This document shows positions 16,845 to 26,346 of a stretch of 64,000 bases of DNA, piece after piece. Position 1 is the first letter of the stretch; every line of letters begins with the position of its first letter. This stretch comes from JAWKWH01 sp040830725 (GTDB lineage Bacteria > Pseudomonadota > Alphaproteobacteria > Rhizobiales > Rhizobiaceae), in the NCBI GenBank assembly GCA_040830725.1, contig JBFOMG010000039.1, forward strand, positions 1 to 64,000. The letters run 5' to 3'. The notes below the pieces were generated by a model. The model was not told where the DNA came from. It ran no database searches and saw only the letters and a list, made by a program, of their open reading frames with translations. The position numbers were made by a program, and so were the translations under genes.

Positions 16845-17636
16845 TTAGGCCGCCTTTCGTCTGATAAGTATGAGGGAATTATCAACGAGAAACTTGTTAC
16901 GCTCATGCAAATCTATGACATGGACCGTGAACCGATCCGTTAGGCTGTCGAAATATCTTGAATATTTGATCCGGTCGAACGGAAGTACGTCTTCAATCAC
17001 ATAGACGCCGTCTGCCGAGAGGTGATCAATCGAGTTCTCAAACAGGCATATTCCGGCATGGAATTCATGCAATCCGTCGTCCACCATCAGGTCAAATGAT
17101 GAACCGTCAAGTCCTGTCCAAAAGGCCAACACGCTGTCCCGCGAGGTCTGGTCCAGTTGAAAAGTTGAAATGCGATCCTCGGTGAAGAGGACTGTGCTGT
17201 CGATATCCACACCCACGATCTGCGCATTGGGAAAATAATCTCGCCACACCCTTAGAGATGCTCCTGGGCGTCCCCCTTCTCCCATGTTGGAGCGCACATT
17301 GGGATTATTTGTTCCTAGTCCGCATTCGAATACTCTTCTTACGTTCTTGCGGCAGTGTGAGAACATGAACTCATACAAATCTGTATAAGTATGGGGTCGG
17401 CCGCGAAATGGTTTCCCGGATTTGAAGAGCCATCCTTTGTCGCTACCGTGAACTTCACACAGTTTGGCAAGTATGGATTGTTCGTCCTTCGAGTGGCGAA
17501 TATCCCAGTTCAATCGGTGATGCCGCGCAATCGCAATCTTTGCGATGGAGTTGCCGAGCAAGTGGTAGCCATGTTTTAAGGAACCTGCGAGGTAATCTCG
17601 ATCTAATCGAGCGAGTGCCGACTTAAGATTTGACAT
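16845..17636 (-). CDS. SAM-dependent methyltransferase-like protein of the polysaccharide cluster
   Basis: A 263-residue protein with a Rossmann-type methyltransferase core: RVFECGLGTNNP as SAM motif I, an acidic residue after the next strand (IVGVDIDS), FDLMVDDGLHEFH and GVYVIEDVLPFD. This pattern (LGTNNP, VDDG, EDV) resembles sugar O-methyltransferases of the TylF/MycE kind, where acidic residues bind a metal. I infer O-methylation of a sugar in the exported glycan. It starts with ATG at 17636 preceded by GAGGA, and its stop touches the sulfotransferase start. Confidence 0.75.
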   Translation of the reverse strand: MSNLKSALARLDRDYLAGSLKHGYHLLGNSIAKIAIARHHRLNWDIRHSKDEQSILAKLCEVHGSDKGWLFKSGKPFRGRPHTYTDLYEFMFSHCRKNVRRVFECGLGTNNPNVRSNMGEGGRPGASLRVWRDYFPNAQIVGVDIDSTVLFTEDRISTFQLDQTSRDSVLAFWTGLDGSSFDLMVDDGLHEFHAGICLFENSIDHLSADGVYVIEDVLPFDRIKYSRYFDSLTDRFTVHVIDLHERNKFLVDNSLILIRRKAA

Positions 17637-17740
17637 GCTGCAAGTCCTCTAACGTTTTCGCATTGGGGAACTTCGCCAACTACAACGCGCAGGATTCCAA
17701 GGTCGTCGGTTCGCAGACCGGCCTGCGAAAAGTTTGTCAT

Positions 17741-19048
17741 TCATGATTTTGGCAACATCTTCGTTCGCAACAATACTAAACTATTTACCCCCAACTGTTT
17801 CACCGCGCTCCTCCAAAGAACCCAGTTCAAAATGATCATCGTCAGCGCTGCCGCTGCTGCAGCTCCGTTTATTCCGAATGCGGGAACCAGGGTAAAATTC
17901 AATCCGACGCAAACAAAAAGAGCTATGCCCACCCCTCGCAAAGAGTCCTTCTCACGCCCACTCATGTTAAGCAGTACCAGCACCGGGCCAAATACTGCTC
18001 CGCCAACGTGACCGGCAATCAGTATACGCATGGGTAAATTCGCCCCGGTGAAATCAGCGCCAAACAAAACTTCAAGCATCAAATTCCCAAATACGACGAG
18101 AATTGTAGCCAGCATAAGAGCCGTCAGCATGATCATCCGCGAACTGATGGTCACCAAATACTGCAAACGCCGAATCTGCCCCGCTTCGTAAAGTTTGCTG
18201 ATTTGCGGCACGATTGTAATGCTAACCGCTTGAAGTCCAAATGCGACGAGACTCGCTCCGGTCACCGCGACTTTGAAAATTCCTGTCTGATCTGGCGGCT
18301 GCAAGAAGCCGAGGACAATCAAACCAATTTGCGCATTGAAGACTTGAACCACGGTTATTGATCCAAGCGTTGCCGCTGAAAGCAGCCAAATAGAATATTC
18401 CCCAGTCGCGATTTTGATTGGGACCTGCCCCTTGGGTACGACTTTGAGGATCATCATTCCACCGACGCCTGTCGCGGTTGCTGCAGCGACGAGATGAAAC
18501 AGCATCATGCTCTCAGCGTCCAAAGCTGGATGGGAAACCGTAAGCGCAACTCCCGCCAAAACGGCTATGAAGACCAAAGGTCGCAAGATCAGATCAAAAA
18601 ACTGACCAACCACAACGCGTCCAAGTCCTTGCAGTATTCCTCGATGAACCCGCACCAATGCCACCAAAACCAATAGTGGCAGACCCCAAACAAAGGCGGT
18701 CGTCAGTTCGGACAATGTGCTGAAGGACCACAGCAGCATCAATATGAATGTCAGAATTGCAAACGACCAAACGAGGACGACGATGTGGGTCCATCTCCAA
18801 AGCAATAATTTCTGATCTTCCCGTCTATTCCTGTCAGCAATCGCGGTTTCACGAGCGACAAAATCGGGCAGGCCCAGTTGGACCACAATTATCAAAAGCG
18901 TAATTGCCGCATATGCGAAGGAGTATCGGCCAAATTCACTGGCACCAAGAATGCGTGCAACGGCCACGGAAATAATCAAGGTCATTACCGCATTGGCGAC
19001 TTTGATTATGACAATGGCCAGACCCGGACGTGCGAGATTCTCTAGCAA
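17741..19048 (-). CDS. Wzx-like polysaccharide flippase (MATE/MOP superfamily)
   Basis: A 435-residue protein with about twelve to fourteen hydrophobic spans. The N-terminus (VAVARILGASEFGRYSFAYA) is the characteristic start of Wzx/RfbX-type flippases; the C-terminal half keeps paired spans (MLATILVVFGNLMLEVLFG, LVPAFGINGAAAAAALTM). It should move undecaprenyl-linked repeat units across the inner membrane to the polymerase. The start is a TTG at 19048 with GGAAGG upstream; no ATG lies near the expected N-terminus. It sits between the initiating transferase and the methyltransferase gene. Confidence 0.9.
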   Translation of the reverse strand: MLENLARPGLAIVIIKVANAVMTLIISVAVARILGASEFGRYSFAYAAITLLIIVVQLGLPDFVARETAIADRNRREDQKLLLWRWTHIVVLVWSFAILTFILMLLWSFSTLSELTTAFVWGLPLLVLVALVRVHRGILQGLGRVVVGQFFDLILRPLVFIAVLAGVALTVSHPALDAESMMLFHLVAAATATGVGGMMILKVVPKGQVPIKIATGEYSIWLLSAATLGSITVVQVFNAQIGLIVLGFLQPPDQTGIFKVAVTGASLVAFGLQAVSITIVPQISKLYEAGQIRRLQYLVTISSRMIMLTALMLATILVVFGNLMLEVLFGADFTGANLPMRILIAGHVGGAVFGPVLVLLNMSGREKDSLRGVGIALFVCVGLNFTLVPAFGINGAAAAAALTMIILNWVLWRSAVKQLGVNSLVLLRTKMLPKS

Positions 19049-19164
19049 GCGAAACGCGACCTTCCGATGAGACTATTGATGAAACTTTGTACGCCGGAGA
19101 AAGGGAGCAGAGGTATTTGGCACTTCTGTTTTTATGCGGCAAATCCCAATACGAGATGTTGGCC

Positions 19165-20040
19165 TCACCTTGCGCCAAAACCCGACAAAACGGTACGTAT
19201 GGTTTTCAAAACGATTATCAAATCCAGAGATGCTGATTGGTTTTTGATGTAGTAAAGATCATAAGTCAATTTTTCCCGAGCACCGGCGACACAGGAAACA
19301 TGACCCTGATTCACTTGAGCCCAGCCGGAAATGCCGGGAAGCACATCCAGCCGGCGGTCAAAACAAGAAACCTTCTTTTGGTATTGGCGAGTGAGATCCA
19401 CCGTTTCCGGCCGCGGTCCGATCCAACTCATTTCGCCTCGAATTATGTTCCAAATTTGAGGCAGCTCGTCCAGTCTGTAGCGCCTCAAAATCCTGCCCAC
19501 GGCGGTAACGCGGTCTCTCGACCTTAATGCGACCAGACCTTCATCGGTTGCGCACGGATCGCTCTCTTGAGAATCAGCGCCGTAAAAATCGGGAATCGAG
19601 CGCATTGTTCGAAACTTGCACATCTGGAATACACGGCCTCGATGTCCCACCCGTTCCTGCCAGAACAACAGTGGTCCGCCATATGTACAAGCGATGACCA
19701 GTGCGATTGCAGCCAGAACCGGAAACAGGACAACGAGCGCAATTATCGCTGCGATAAAATCAATGAACCTCTTGATCTTGATATAGTTTTGTCCAGCAGC
19801 AATTTTGGCGGTCTGGGTACTCGAATATTCTTCAAACGACAATTCGCCGGAATGCGAATTTTGACGAAGATCGTGTGGGAAATGCCAGTATTGACCCGGA
19901 GAATGTGGGACATGAAGCAGACGTGATTGAGTTATTTGGTTTTGAACCGGATCCCTCGCACCTGTCCCACGTGCTGGATCCTCAACGACACCCTGTCGTA
20001 CCTGGGCATCGCCAAACCATGTCGTTCTCGAATATGCCAT
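19165..20040 (-). CDS. Initiating sugar-1-phosphate transferase (ExoY/WbaP type)
   Basis: A 291-residue bacterial sugar transferase. After an unusual N-terminal part of about 85 residues comes IKRFIDFIAAIIALVVLFP, one membrane span, then FWQERVGHRGRVFQMCKFRTM, RRYRLDELPQIWNIIRGEM, GPRP and LPGISGWAQVNQG, all classic for the family. The enzyme starts repeat-unit synthesis by moving a sugar 1-phosphate from a nucleotide sugar to undecaprenyl phosphate. ATG at 20040 has GGCGGGA upstream; because core enzymes are near 200-230 residues, an internal TTG at 19842 is also possible. It marks the start point of the glycan encoded around it. Confidence 0.93.
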   Translation of the reverse strand: MAYSRTTWFGDAQVRQGVVEDPARGTGARDPVQNQITQSRLLHVPHSPGQYWHFPHDLRQNSHSGELSFEEYSSTQTAKIAAGQNYIKIKRFIDFIAAIIALVVLFPVLAAIALVIACTYGGPLLFWQERVGHRGRVFQMCKFRTMRSIPDFYGADSQESDPCATDEGLVALRSRDRVTAVGRILRRYRLDELPQIWNIIRGEMSWIGPRPETVDLTRQYQKKVSCFDRRLDVLPGISGWAQVNQGHVSCVAGAREKLTYDLYYIKNQSASLDLIIVLKTIRTVLSGFGAR

Positions 20041-20286
20041 GCACGTGTCCCGCCCCAACAACGTGGATGCTGTCTTTCAGGTTGTTCAACCCTCAAAATC
20101 TGGGCTCAGCATCCGAATCTTTCTCAAAACATATTAGAAAATACTGATTCGTGAAATTCGAAGAAGTCAAGGTTCGATAAAAAAGTGCGTGTTCGAAAGG
20201 TGATGCAAGATGTTAAGTGTGACTTCGGCGCAACTTTTGGTTGGCTGAGTATTCAGTACTTAGATTAACCGCTTAACTCGTGCCGG

Positions 20287-21114
20287 TCAGCCGTTGACTG
20301 GCCGCTTCCTTTTCAGAACGAACACAAATCCTGGTCGAATCGACGGCACTAAAAACTGCAATGGACGATGAATACCGGTGAAAATCAGCATGAGGATCAA
20401 GCTGCGTCTCAAAAAACCGGGAGGCAGATCGAATCTGTGAATTTCGAAATCGATGTCGAACAGTTCTGAATATGACTGAATCGCCGCTTTGGAATTGAGT
20501 CGATAAAATGCGGGAAATATGTCGTCAGCCGTACGACCGCTGGCAATTTCGCGGATCAACCAGGCCTTTATTCTGCGGGGGACAAAACGATTGATCATCG
20601 AAGTCCAATAAAATTTGGACACCGTTGAGTGTATGATCATGCCGTCTTGTTTAAGGCATTTCAGCTGTGGCCGAATAAAACTTTCAGGATTTTCGACGTG
20701 TTCAGCGCACATATGCGAATAAATGACATCAAATTTCCTGCCCTCGACCAACGCGCAAAGGTCGTCAGCTGATCCAACGCGAGCGTCACCCAGATTCGGA
20801 TTGGTAAGGACTCGCGTGTCGAGATCAATCCCAAATATAGATGACACTTCGGGATAATTCTGATTCTGCGGAAACTTGCCACTGCCAGAACCGATTTCAC
20901 AAACTTCGGCGCCCGCATGGCAGTACGAGTTGACGATATCAAGCCAGCGTGTCGTGGAGGTGTCCGGGTAGAACCATCGACGTATCAGTTGGAGTTTCCG
21001 ATCTCTGTGCATATTTCTTAGTTCAAGTCTTTGCCATGCAATCAAGTCAATAAAAACGAGTTGCCTCGAATTGCTGAATACGGAAATGCACCGAAATCCA
21101 GTTTGTGTGTTCAT
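20287..21114 (-). CDS. Class I SAM-dependent methyltransferase
   Basis: A 275-residue protein with SAM motif I (AEVCEIGSGSGKFP), an acidic residue binding the ribose (SSIFGIDLDTRV), FDVIYSHMCAEHVENPESFI as motif IV region and a methyltransf_11-like layout. The C-terminus has a hydrophobic patch (RRSLILMLIFTGIH), perhaps for membrane contact. The target is not predictable; in this cluster a sugar or lipid carrier is likely. It is the first gene of the leftward polysaccharide cluster and is separated from a divergent glycosyltransferase by about 120 bases, which should hold both promoters. ATG at 21114 has no clear ribosome binding site; ATG at 21012 is an alternative start. Confidence 0.8.
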   Translation of the reverse strand: MNTQTGFRCISVFSNSRQLVFIDLIAWQRLELRNMHRDRKLQLIRRWFYPDTSTTRWLDIVNSYCHAGAEVCEIGSGSGKFPQNQNYPEVSSIFGIDLDTRVLTNPNLGDARVGSADDLCALVEGRKFDVIYSHMCAEHVENPESFIRPQLKCLKQDGMIIHSTVSKFYWTSMINRFVPRRIKAWLIREIASGRTADDIFPAFYRLNSKAAIQSYSELFDIDFEIHRFDLPPGFLRRSLILMLIFTGIHRPLQFLVPSIRPGFVFVLKRKRPVNG

Positions 21115-21237
21115 CGGATTAGCTTTAGGGTGGCAGGAATACCAGTGCCTTGGCTGGTAATTGATTGCGCTGCATTACAGAACGGCAGTCTTCTGCTCAC
21201 ATTTTCGTGACGCTCAAAACTGTTTCCGGAACAATAA

Positions 21238-22341
21238 ATGGCCTGCCATATCCTTTATGTAATAACAAAAGCGGATCTTGGTGGGGCGCAGGCCAATGTT
21301 TACGATCTCGCGGTCGCTTTTAGTCACGAATATCAAGTCACGTTGTTGGTCGGTGAGACTGGACCACTGACGGAACGACTCGTGGATAAAAAAGTCACCG
21401 TTCATGTGTTGCCAACCCTTAATCGGCAAATCAATCCGATCTCCGATCTACGCGCCATTTTCGACCTATACCGGTTTTTCCGGAAAGCGAAACCAAAGAT
21501 AGTTCACGCGCACAGCACCAAGGCAGGATTTTTAACGCGAGTTGCTACCCGGCTCGCGGGAACCAGATCAATTTACACGGTTCATGGGTGGGCGTTTGAT
21601 CTCGGTGCAAAATTCGTTCGCAGAGCCCTTGTGTGGCCAATGGAGGCGCTCGCCATTCCGTTCACCGACCAAATTGTGCTTGTTTCACAATATGATCGCG
21701 AATTTGCCCGCAAGTACTGGCTTCCTCTTCGCGACGGCAACTGCCACCACATTCCATATGGGGTGAGACCGTCTGCACCTCAGGCGCGGCCAGGGATCAA
21801 GACAAAACGCCCAATTGTTGTGATGCCGGCCCGGTTCATGGATCAAAAAGACCATGAAACGATGATCAGGGCCGCATCATTGATCCATAACCGGGAATTC
21901 GAGATTCGGTTCATCGGCGACGGCATCAGGATGGAGCAATGCCGAAAACTGGTTGTTGATTTGGGGCTTGAAGACAAAATCAAGTTTTTGGGCGCCCGAA
22001 GCGACGTACCAATTCAGCTGCAATCCGCTCACATCTTCGCACTTATCACCAGGCATGAAGGTTTGCCGATATCCATCATGGAGGCCATGCGTGCGCGGTT
22101 GCCAGTTGTGGCTACCAACGTCTCGGGGATTGCCGAGGAAGTCGAGCACGGAAAAACCGGGCTGCTTGCCGCATATCGCGATCCAACGTCGGTCGCCAAT
22201 TGTCTGACGACGTTGATTGATTCACCAGAACAACGCACACAAATGGGAAATGCGGGCTATCGCAAGTTCATTGCTGAATATGTTCAAGACAGAATGTTTG
22301 AACGGTACAGTACTCTCTACCGGTCGATGCTGACGAATTAA
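21238..22341 (+). CDS. GT4-family glycosyltransferase
   Basis: A 367-residue GT-B enzyme. The N-terminal half starts CHILYVITKADLGGAQ (the GGAQ/GGxE loop of GT4 enzymes) and contains VHAHSTKAG; the C-terminal half has VVMPARFMDQKDHE, IRFIGDG and TRHEGLPISIMEAM with the E-x7-E motif (EGLPISIME), then NVSGIAEEV. It probably adds a sugar to the lipid-linked repeat unit. It is transcribed divergently from the rest of the cluster. Confidence 0.92.
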   Translation: MACHILYVITKADLGGAQANVYDLAVAFSHEYQVTLLVGETGPLTERLVDKKVTVHVLPTLNRQINPISDLRAIFDLYRFFRKAKPKIVHAHSTKAGFLTRVATRLAGTRSIYTVHGWAFDLGAKFVRRALVWPMEALAIPFTDQIVLVSQYDREFARKYWLPLRDGNCHHIPYGVRPSAPQARPGIKTKRPIVVMPARFMDQKDHETMIRAASLIHNREFEIRFIGDGIRMEQCRKLVVDLGLEDKIKFLGARSDVPIQLQSAHIFALITRHEGLPISIMEAMRARLPVVATNVSGIAEEVEHGKTGLLAAYRDPTSVANCLTTLIDSPEQRTQMGNAGYRKFIAEYVQDRMFERYSTLYRSMLTN

Positions 22342-23325
22342 TTCCAATCTAGTGAATTGCGGAAAATACAACAGAGAGCCGCCGAGAGCGTTCACGTGCT
22401 CTGAAGAACAGCCAGCAAATGGATGTCATACCAATCAGTTGTCACCAGAGCAGAGCTTGAATCGAGAATTGTCGTTGAACTGTCCGTTTCAAAATTGCTG
22501 GATCGCTCTGCGAACATTCATCTCCTTCGAATGTCAGCATCCGAAGCCTCGTGTTTTGCATCAATGTCAGAAAACATGGCATTTTCCGAACACTGTGAAC
22601 CAAAGCGATGACAGCTTTGTTGCGATAGTAGATGCTTGAGAGCTGACAGCCACTTTAATCCTGCGAATGTCCGCTCTGCCCAATCGATGCCCAAAAGCAG
22701 ACAGTCCGCTTCCGGCCCCATTTCGGTCATTCGATCGAAGCGTAGCGGAAGACCGCTTCCCATCCACTTCGTTCAAAACTACCGTCCCGGCGAAGGTCTC
22801 AAAAGTTTGCAAAGCGGTCATTGGTGTCTCCCGCGGCGTTCGCACACGCAGCGAATCGCAGCCCTGGGCCCAAATTTGACTTCCAAACCTAATAAAGATG
22901 TTGTCACCAGCACACGTTTTCCTTTTCGGGTAGGGTGATACTAGAAGGTCTCTATTTGCCTCTCTTTGACGACACCCGCCGGAGAAGCGGCTCATATCTA
23001 CGCACACGGAGCCCGTCCCGATCATCCTCGACAACAGTAGGCCTGCCCCCTTTTCGATATCCATTGTTAAATCCGGTGTGCCGGTCATTATATTGCCAAT
23101 CCGGGCTTCTGAACCACGCAATCAAAATTGCTCCGCCAGCTTTCCAGCGATCTTTGATCGATGAATTCAAGCTCGCGATTTTGATCCAAAGCAGATGTGC
23201 GCACAAACACCGGTGTCGCACTTCACAATTCAGGAAGAATTGGAACCTCCGACAACGGCCAAAATTTCGCGGTTCCAACATATTCGAAAGCGGAACCAAG
23301 CTGTACGGTTTAACCGGTCGAGTAT
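22342..23325. other. About 1 kb without a supported gene; possible decayed repeat
   Basis: Several short frames overlap here on both strands, but none shows a motif or convincing start. Bases near 22667-22735 (ATGTCCGCTCTGCCCAA, then GCCCCATTTCGG) resemble the left half of the 148-bp repeat with a deletion of about 12 bases, so this may be a decayed copy. The stretch looks like degenerated DNA at the edge of the polysaccharide island. Confidence 0.35.
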
Positions 23326-23487
23326 TTACCCGAAAAAGTCCGATATAGCCTGCTGAAACTCCCTGGCCTCGGGTTCAATCAACGACCAGATCGGCTTGCT
23401 GTACAGGCCACCGAACGCCAGTACATCGGTCAACACGGCACCCGATATCAAAAAAATGATTAATGCTATTGCCCGCATGCGGTTCAT
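23326..23487 (-). CDS. Small membrane or secreted protein, 53 residues
   Basis: A short open frame, ATG at 23487 to TAA at 23326, with a basic start (MNRMRA), a hydrophobic helix (IALIIFLISGAVLTDVLAFG) and a short polar tail with two aromatic residues at the end (DFFG). That composition suggests a single-span or secreted protein. A second ATG three codons in is better spaced from the GGGA upstream, so the product may be 50 residues. Function unknown; it lies between the polysaccharide genes and edd on the same strand as both. Confidence 0.55.
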   Translation of the reverse strand: MNRMRAIALIIFLISGAVLTDVLAFGGLYSKPIWSLIEPEAREFQQAISDFFG

Positions 23488-23549
23488 TCCCAGCTCGCAC
23501 ATTGGATGAACAAAACTATTTGCAGAACAATGCTATTCTAGTTGCTAGG

Positions 23550-23741
23550 CTACTTAATTACAACTTCTTTGATTGCCGCGAATTTTGTTTCAACTTGGCG
23601 CAACCGGCGCAAAAGAAACTTCAATTCCTCCAAAGCTGTCATTGCGTTTCTGTTGGAAGGATGAATTTGCAGCGCGAGCAACTCATGGCTCCAAGCCGGC
23701 CGCTCTTTGTTTGGGCTTGTCTTTCGCCAGAGTTCCATCAT
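23550..23741 (-). CDS. Possible small hypothetical protein
   Basis: An open frame of 63 residues from an ATG at 23741, hydrophilic, with a long basic, probably helical C-terminal half (LEELKFLLRRLRQVETKFA). Codon use is plausible, but no ribosome binding site or known motif supports it. It sits between edd and the small membrane protein; nothing else is visible in 23488-23830. Confidence 0.3.
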   Translation of the reverse strand: MMELWRKTSPNKERPAWSHELLALQIHPSNRNAMTALEELKFLLRRLRQVETKFAAIKEVVIK

Positions 23742-23830
23742 TGAGCGGTTTGACAGGATCGATCCCCTGTATCTCTGACTTCCCTTGTCCAGCGGACAAT
23801 CGCCGCCCGGAGAGCGTTGGCCGGGGCTTG

Positions 23831-25642
23831 CTAAAACACGGCCGCTCCACAATCAGCAGCCGTTACCCGGTGCCTGAAGCCGGCAAACAGTTCTCGGCCA
23901 AAACCGTACTGGCTGGCATCCTCGTCGCGTTTGGGCGGAAGACGCGATTCCAGCGCATCCAGCGCCACCTGTACCTCGAGTATCCCGGCATCGGCATCAA
24001 GCCTGACGATCTCACCCTCGCGGATTTTGCCGATGACCCCGCCGTCTACTGCTTCCGGCGTAACATGAATGGCCGCCGGCACCTTGCCTGAGGCACCCGA
24101 CATGCGTCCGTCGGTCACCAGCGCAACCTTGAAGCCGCGATCCTGCAGGATGCCAAGATACGGCGTCAGCTTGTGCAGTTCAGGCATGCCATTGGCGCTC
24201 GGGCCCTGGCAGCGCACGATAACGACACAGTCGCGATTCAATGCACCGGTTTCAAAGGCTTGCTTCAACTCGGACTGATCGTCAAAAATGACCGCCGGCG
24301 CTTCTACCACGCGGTTTTCAGGTTTAACCGCAGAAACCTTGATGATCGCCTTGCCAAGATTGCCCTTCAGGAGCTTGAGGCCCCCGGATTTTTGAAAGGC
24401 CTGGCTGAAGGGAGCAACAACATTGGCATCGCCACTGGTAGCCGGGGCAGGATGGCGTTCCACGGAGCCGGTTTCACTCACTCGAGCCTCGACAGCATAA
24501 TCCCGCATTCCGCCGCCCCAGACGGTTCCGACATCTTCATGCAAAAGACCGGCATCCAATAACTCGCGTATGACAAAGCCCAGTCCACCGGCAGCATTAA
24601 AATGGTTCACATCGGCCAAACCATTGGGATAGACGCGCGCAAGCAATGGTACGAGGTCGGATATGTCGGAAAAATCCTGCCAGGTCAGGTTGATCCCCGC
24701 AGCAGCGGCGATCGCGATCAGGTGCATGGTGTGATTGGTCGAACCGCCGGTCGCGTTGAGCCCAACAACCGCATTCACAATCGAGCGCTCATCGATCATT
24801 TTACCGACGGGTGTGTATTCATTGCCCAACGCTGTTATTGCCAGAGCGCGCTTGGCTGCCTCTGCGGTCAATGCATCGCGCAGCGGCGTGCCAGGATTGG
24901 CGAATGATGAACCCGGCATGTGCAAACCCATGAATTCCATCAGCATCTGGTTTGAGTTTGCGGTGCCGTAAAAAGTGCAGGTACCCGGCCCGTGATAGGA
25001 TTTTGATTCCGCCTCCAGCAGTTCCTCGCGCCCGACCTTTCCTTCCGCATAGAGCTGCCTGATCCGCGCCTTTTCGCTGTTTGGCAGGCCGGATGTCATG
25101 GGACCGGCGGGAATGAAAACGGCCGGCAAATGGCCGAATGTCAGCGCGGCGATCATCAAGCCGGGAACGATCTTGTCGCAGACACCAAGATAGACAGCTG
25201 CGTCAAACATGCCGTGAGAAAGGCCGACTGCCGCAGACATGGCGATCACGTCTCGCGAAAACAGCGATAGTTCCATGCCGGGTTGACCCTGTGTGACCCC
25301 GTCGCACATGGCCGGCACGCCACCGGCAACCTGGGCCACACCACCGGCCTGCCGCGCGGCCTGTTTGATCATCTCCGGATAGGTCGCAAATGGCTGGTGC
25401 GCCGACAACATGTCGTTATAGGCGGAAATGATGCCGAGATTGGGCACGGTATCCCCTGCCAGATCAGACTTGTCGGTCAGGCAGGCAGCAAATCCATGTG
25501 CGAGATTGCCGCAAGAAAGCTGTGTGCGCTTGGGACCGCCCTCTGCAGCAAGTTCCAATCGCTCCAGATAAGCGTTCCGGCTGCCTTTCGAGCGTTCGAC
25601 TATTCGTTTGGTTATGGTAGCCAGCTCTGAATGGACGGTCAT
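23831..25642 (-). CDS. edd: Phosphogluconate dehydratase (Entner-Doudoroff)
   Basis: A 603-residue IlvD/Edd-family enzyme that turns 6-phosphogluconate into 2-keto-3-deoxy-6-phosphogluconate. The Fe-S ligand regions are visible: AMCDGVTQGQPGMELS and LGVCDKIVPG, as well as SNQMLMEFMG, NATGGSTNHTMHL and DGRMSGASGKVPAA near the active-site end. ATG at 25642 overlaps the stop of pgl by four bases (ATGA), so the genes are translationally coupled; the seven extra residues of the longer frame lie inside pgl. The aldolase eda is not in the window. It is the last gene of zwf-pgl-edd. Confidence 0.97.
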   Translation of the reverse strand: MTVHSELATITKRIVERSKGSRNAYLERLELAAEGGPKRTQLSCGNLAHGFAACLTDKSDLAGDTVPNLGIISAYNDMLSAHQPFATYPEMIKQAARQAGGVAQVAGGVPAMCDGVTQGQPGMELSLFSRDVIAMSAAVGLSHGMFDAAVYLGVCDKIVPGLMIAALTFGHLPAVFIPAGPMTSGLPNSEKARIRQLYAEGKVGREELLEAESKSYHGPGTCTFYGTANSNQMLMEFMGLHMPGSSFANPGTPLRDALTAEAAKRALAITALGNEYTPVGKMIDERSIVNAVVGLNATGGSTNHTMHLIAIAAAAGINLTWQDFSDISDLVPLLARVYPNGLADVNHFNAAGGLGFVIRELLDAGLLHEDVGTVWGGGMRDYAVEARVSETGSVERHPAPATSGDANVVAPFSQAFQKSGGLKLLKGNLGKAIIKVSAVKPENRVVEAPAVIFDDQSELKQAFETGALNRDCVVIVRCQGPSANGMPELHKLTPYLGILQDRGFKVALVTDGRMSGASGKVPAAIHVTPEAVDGGVIGKIREGEIVRLDADAGILEVQVALDALESRLPPKRDEDASQYGFGRELFAGFRHRVTAADCGAAVF

Positions 25643-26346
25643 TTGTCTTCTCCAGGTGCCCAATAAATATCGGCAGGGTAATTCAGATTATTCAGAACCG
25701 AGCCGATCGGGGCCGTTGTTCTCTCAGCAAGGACATCGGACAGCAATGATCGCTTTTCCTCACCTTCAATGTGCACGAACAAATGGCGCGCAGATGTCAG
25801 TATGCTCGAAGACAGTGTCAGTCTTGGTTCGCCTGCCGTGGCAGACCGGACAGCCAGAACCGCGCGGTTCTCATTTGGATCCAGCAGCGCCTCGAGATTG
25901 CCGGCATCGGCAAAGAACGACGCCGTATGGCCATCTGTTCCCATTCCCAGAATCACAACGTCCACAGGCTGAGGCAAATTCGAAATCCGTTCGCTTGCCC
26001 GTTCGGCTGCACCGTCAAAGCCGCCGTCATCAAACAGGCCGACGAATTTTGCCGCACCTGCATCGGCCATCAAAAAGTTCTGCCTGACCAATCGTTCGTT
26101 GGACCGGTCTGACGACGGCGGAACAAATCTCTCATCAACGAGTGTGACCGTGACCGATTGCCAATCCAGGTGTTTTCGGGCCAGCGCCCGGAAAAATGTC
26201 GCCGGTGTCGAACCGCCAGAGACAGCAAGAACCACCTCACCGCGCGTTTCAATTGCTTCTCGCAACCGGGATGCAACCGCCTCGGCAAGCGCTGCAGCCA
26301 GCAGGGAGGGCGCAGCAAATTCAAACCATTCCGCTCTGCAGACCAT
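25639..26346 (-). CDS. pgl: 6-Phosphogluconolactonase
   Basis: A 235-residue DevB-type lactonase that hydrolyses 6-phosphogluconolactone to 6-phosphogluconate. Motifs: VLAVSGGSTPATFF, VTLVDERFVPPSS, VILGMGTDGHTASFF. The ATG at 26346 shares its A with the TAA stop of zwf (TAATG), and the gene overlaps edd by four bases, making a tightly coupled three-gene operon. The longer frame upstream lies inside zwf and is rejected. Confidence 0.96.
   Translation of the reverse strand: MVCRAEWFEFAAPSLLAAALAEAVASRLREAIETRGEVVLAVSGGSTPATFFRALARKHLDWQSVTVTLVDERFVPPSSDRSNERLVRQNFLMADAGAAKFVGLFDDGGFDGAAERASERISNLPQPVDVVILGMGTDGHTASFFADAGNLEALLDPNENRAVLAVRSATAGEPRLTLSSSILTSARHLFVHIEGEEKRSLLSDVLAERTTAPIGSVLNNLNYPADIYWAPGEDK

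Noticed and set aside
22567..23121. 184-residue minus-strand frame in the gene-poor stretch after the glycosyltransferase
   Set aside because: No known motif, poor composition, overlapping alternative frames, and it covers a possible decayed repeat.
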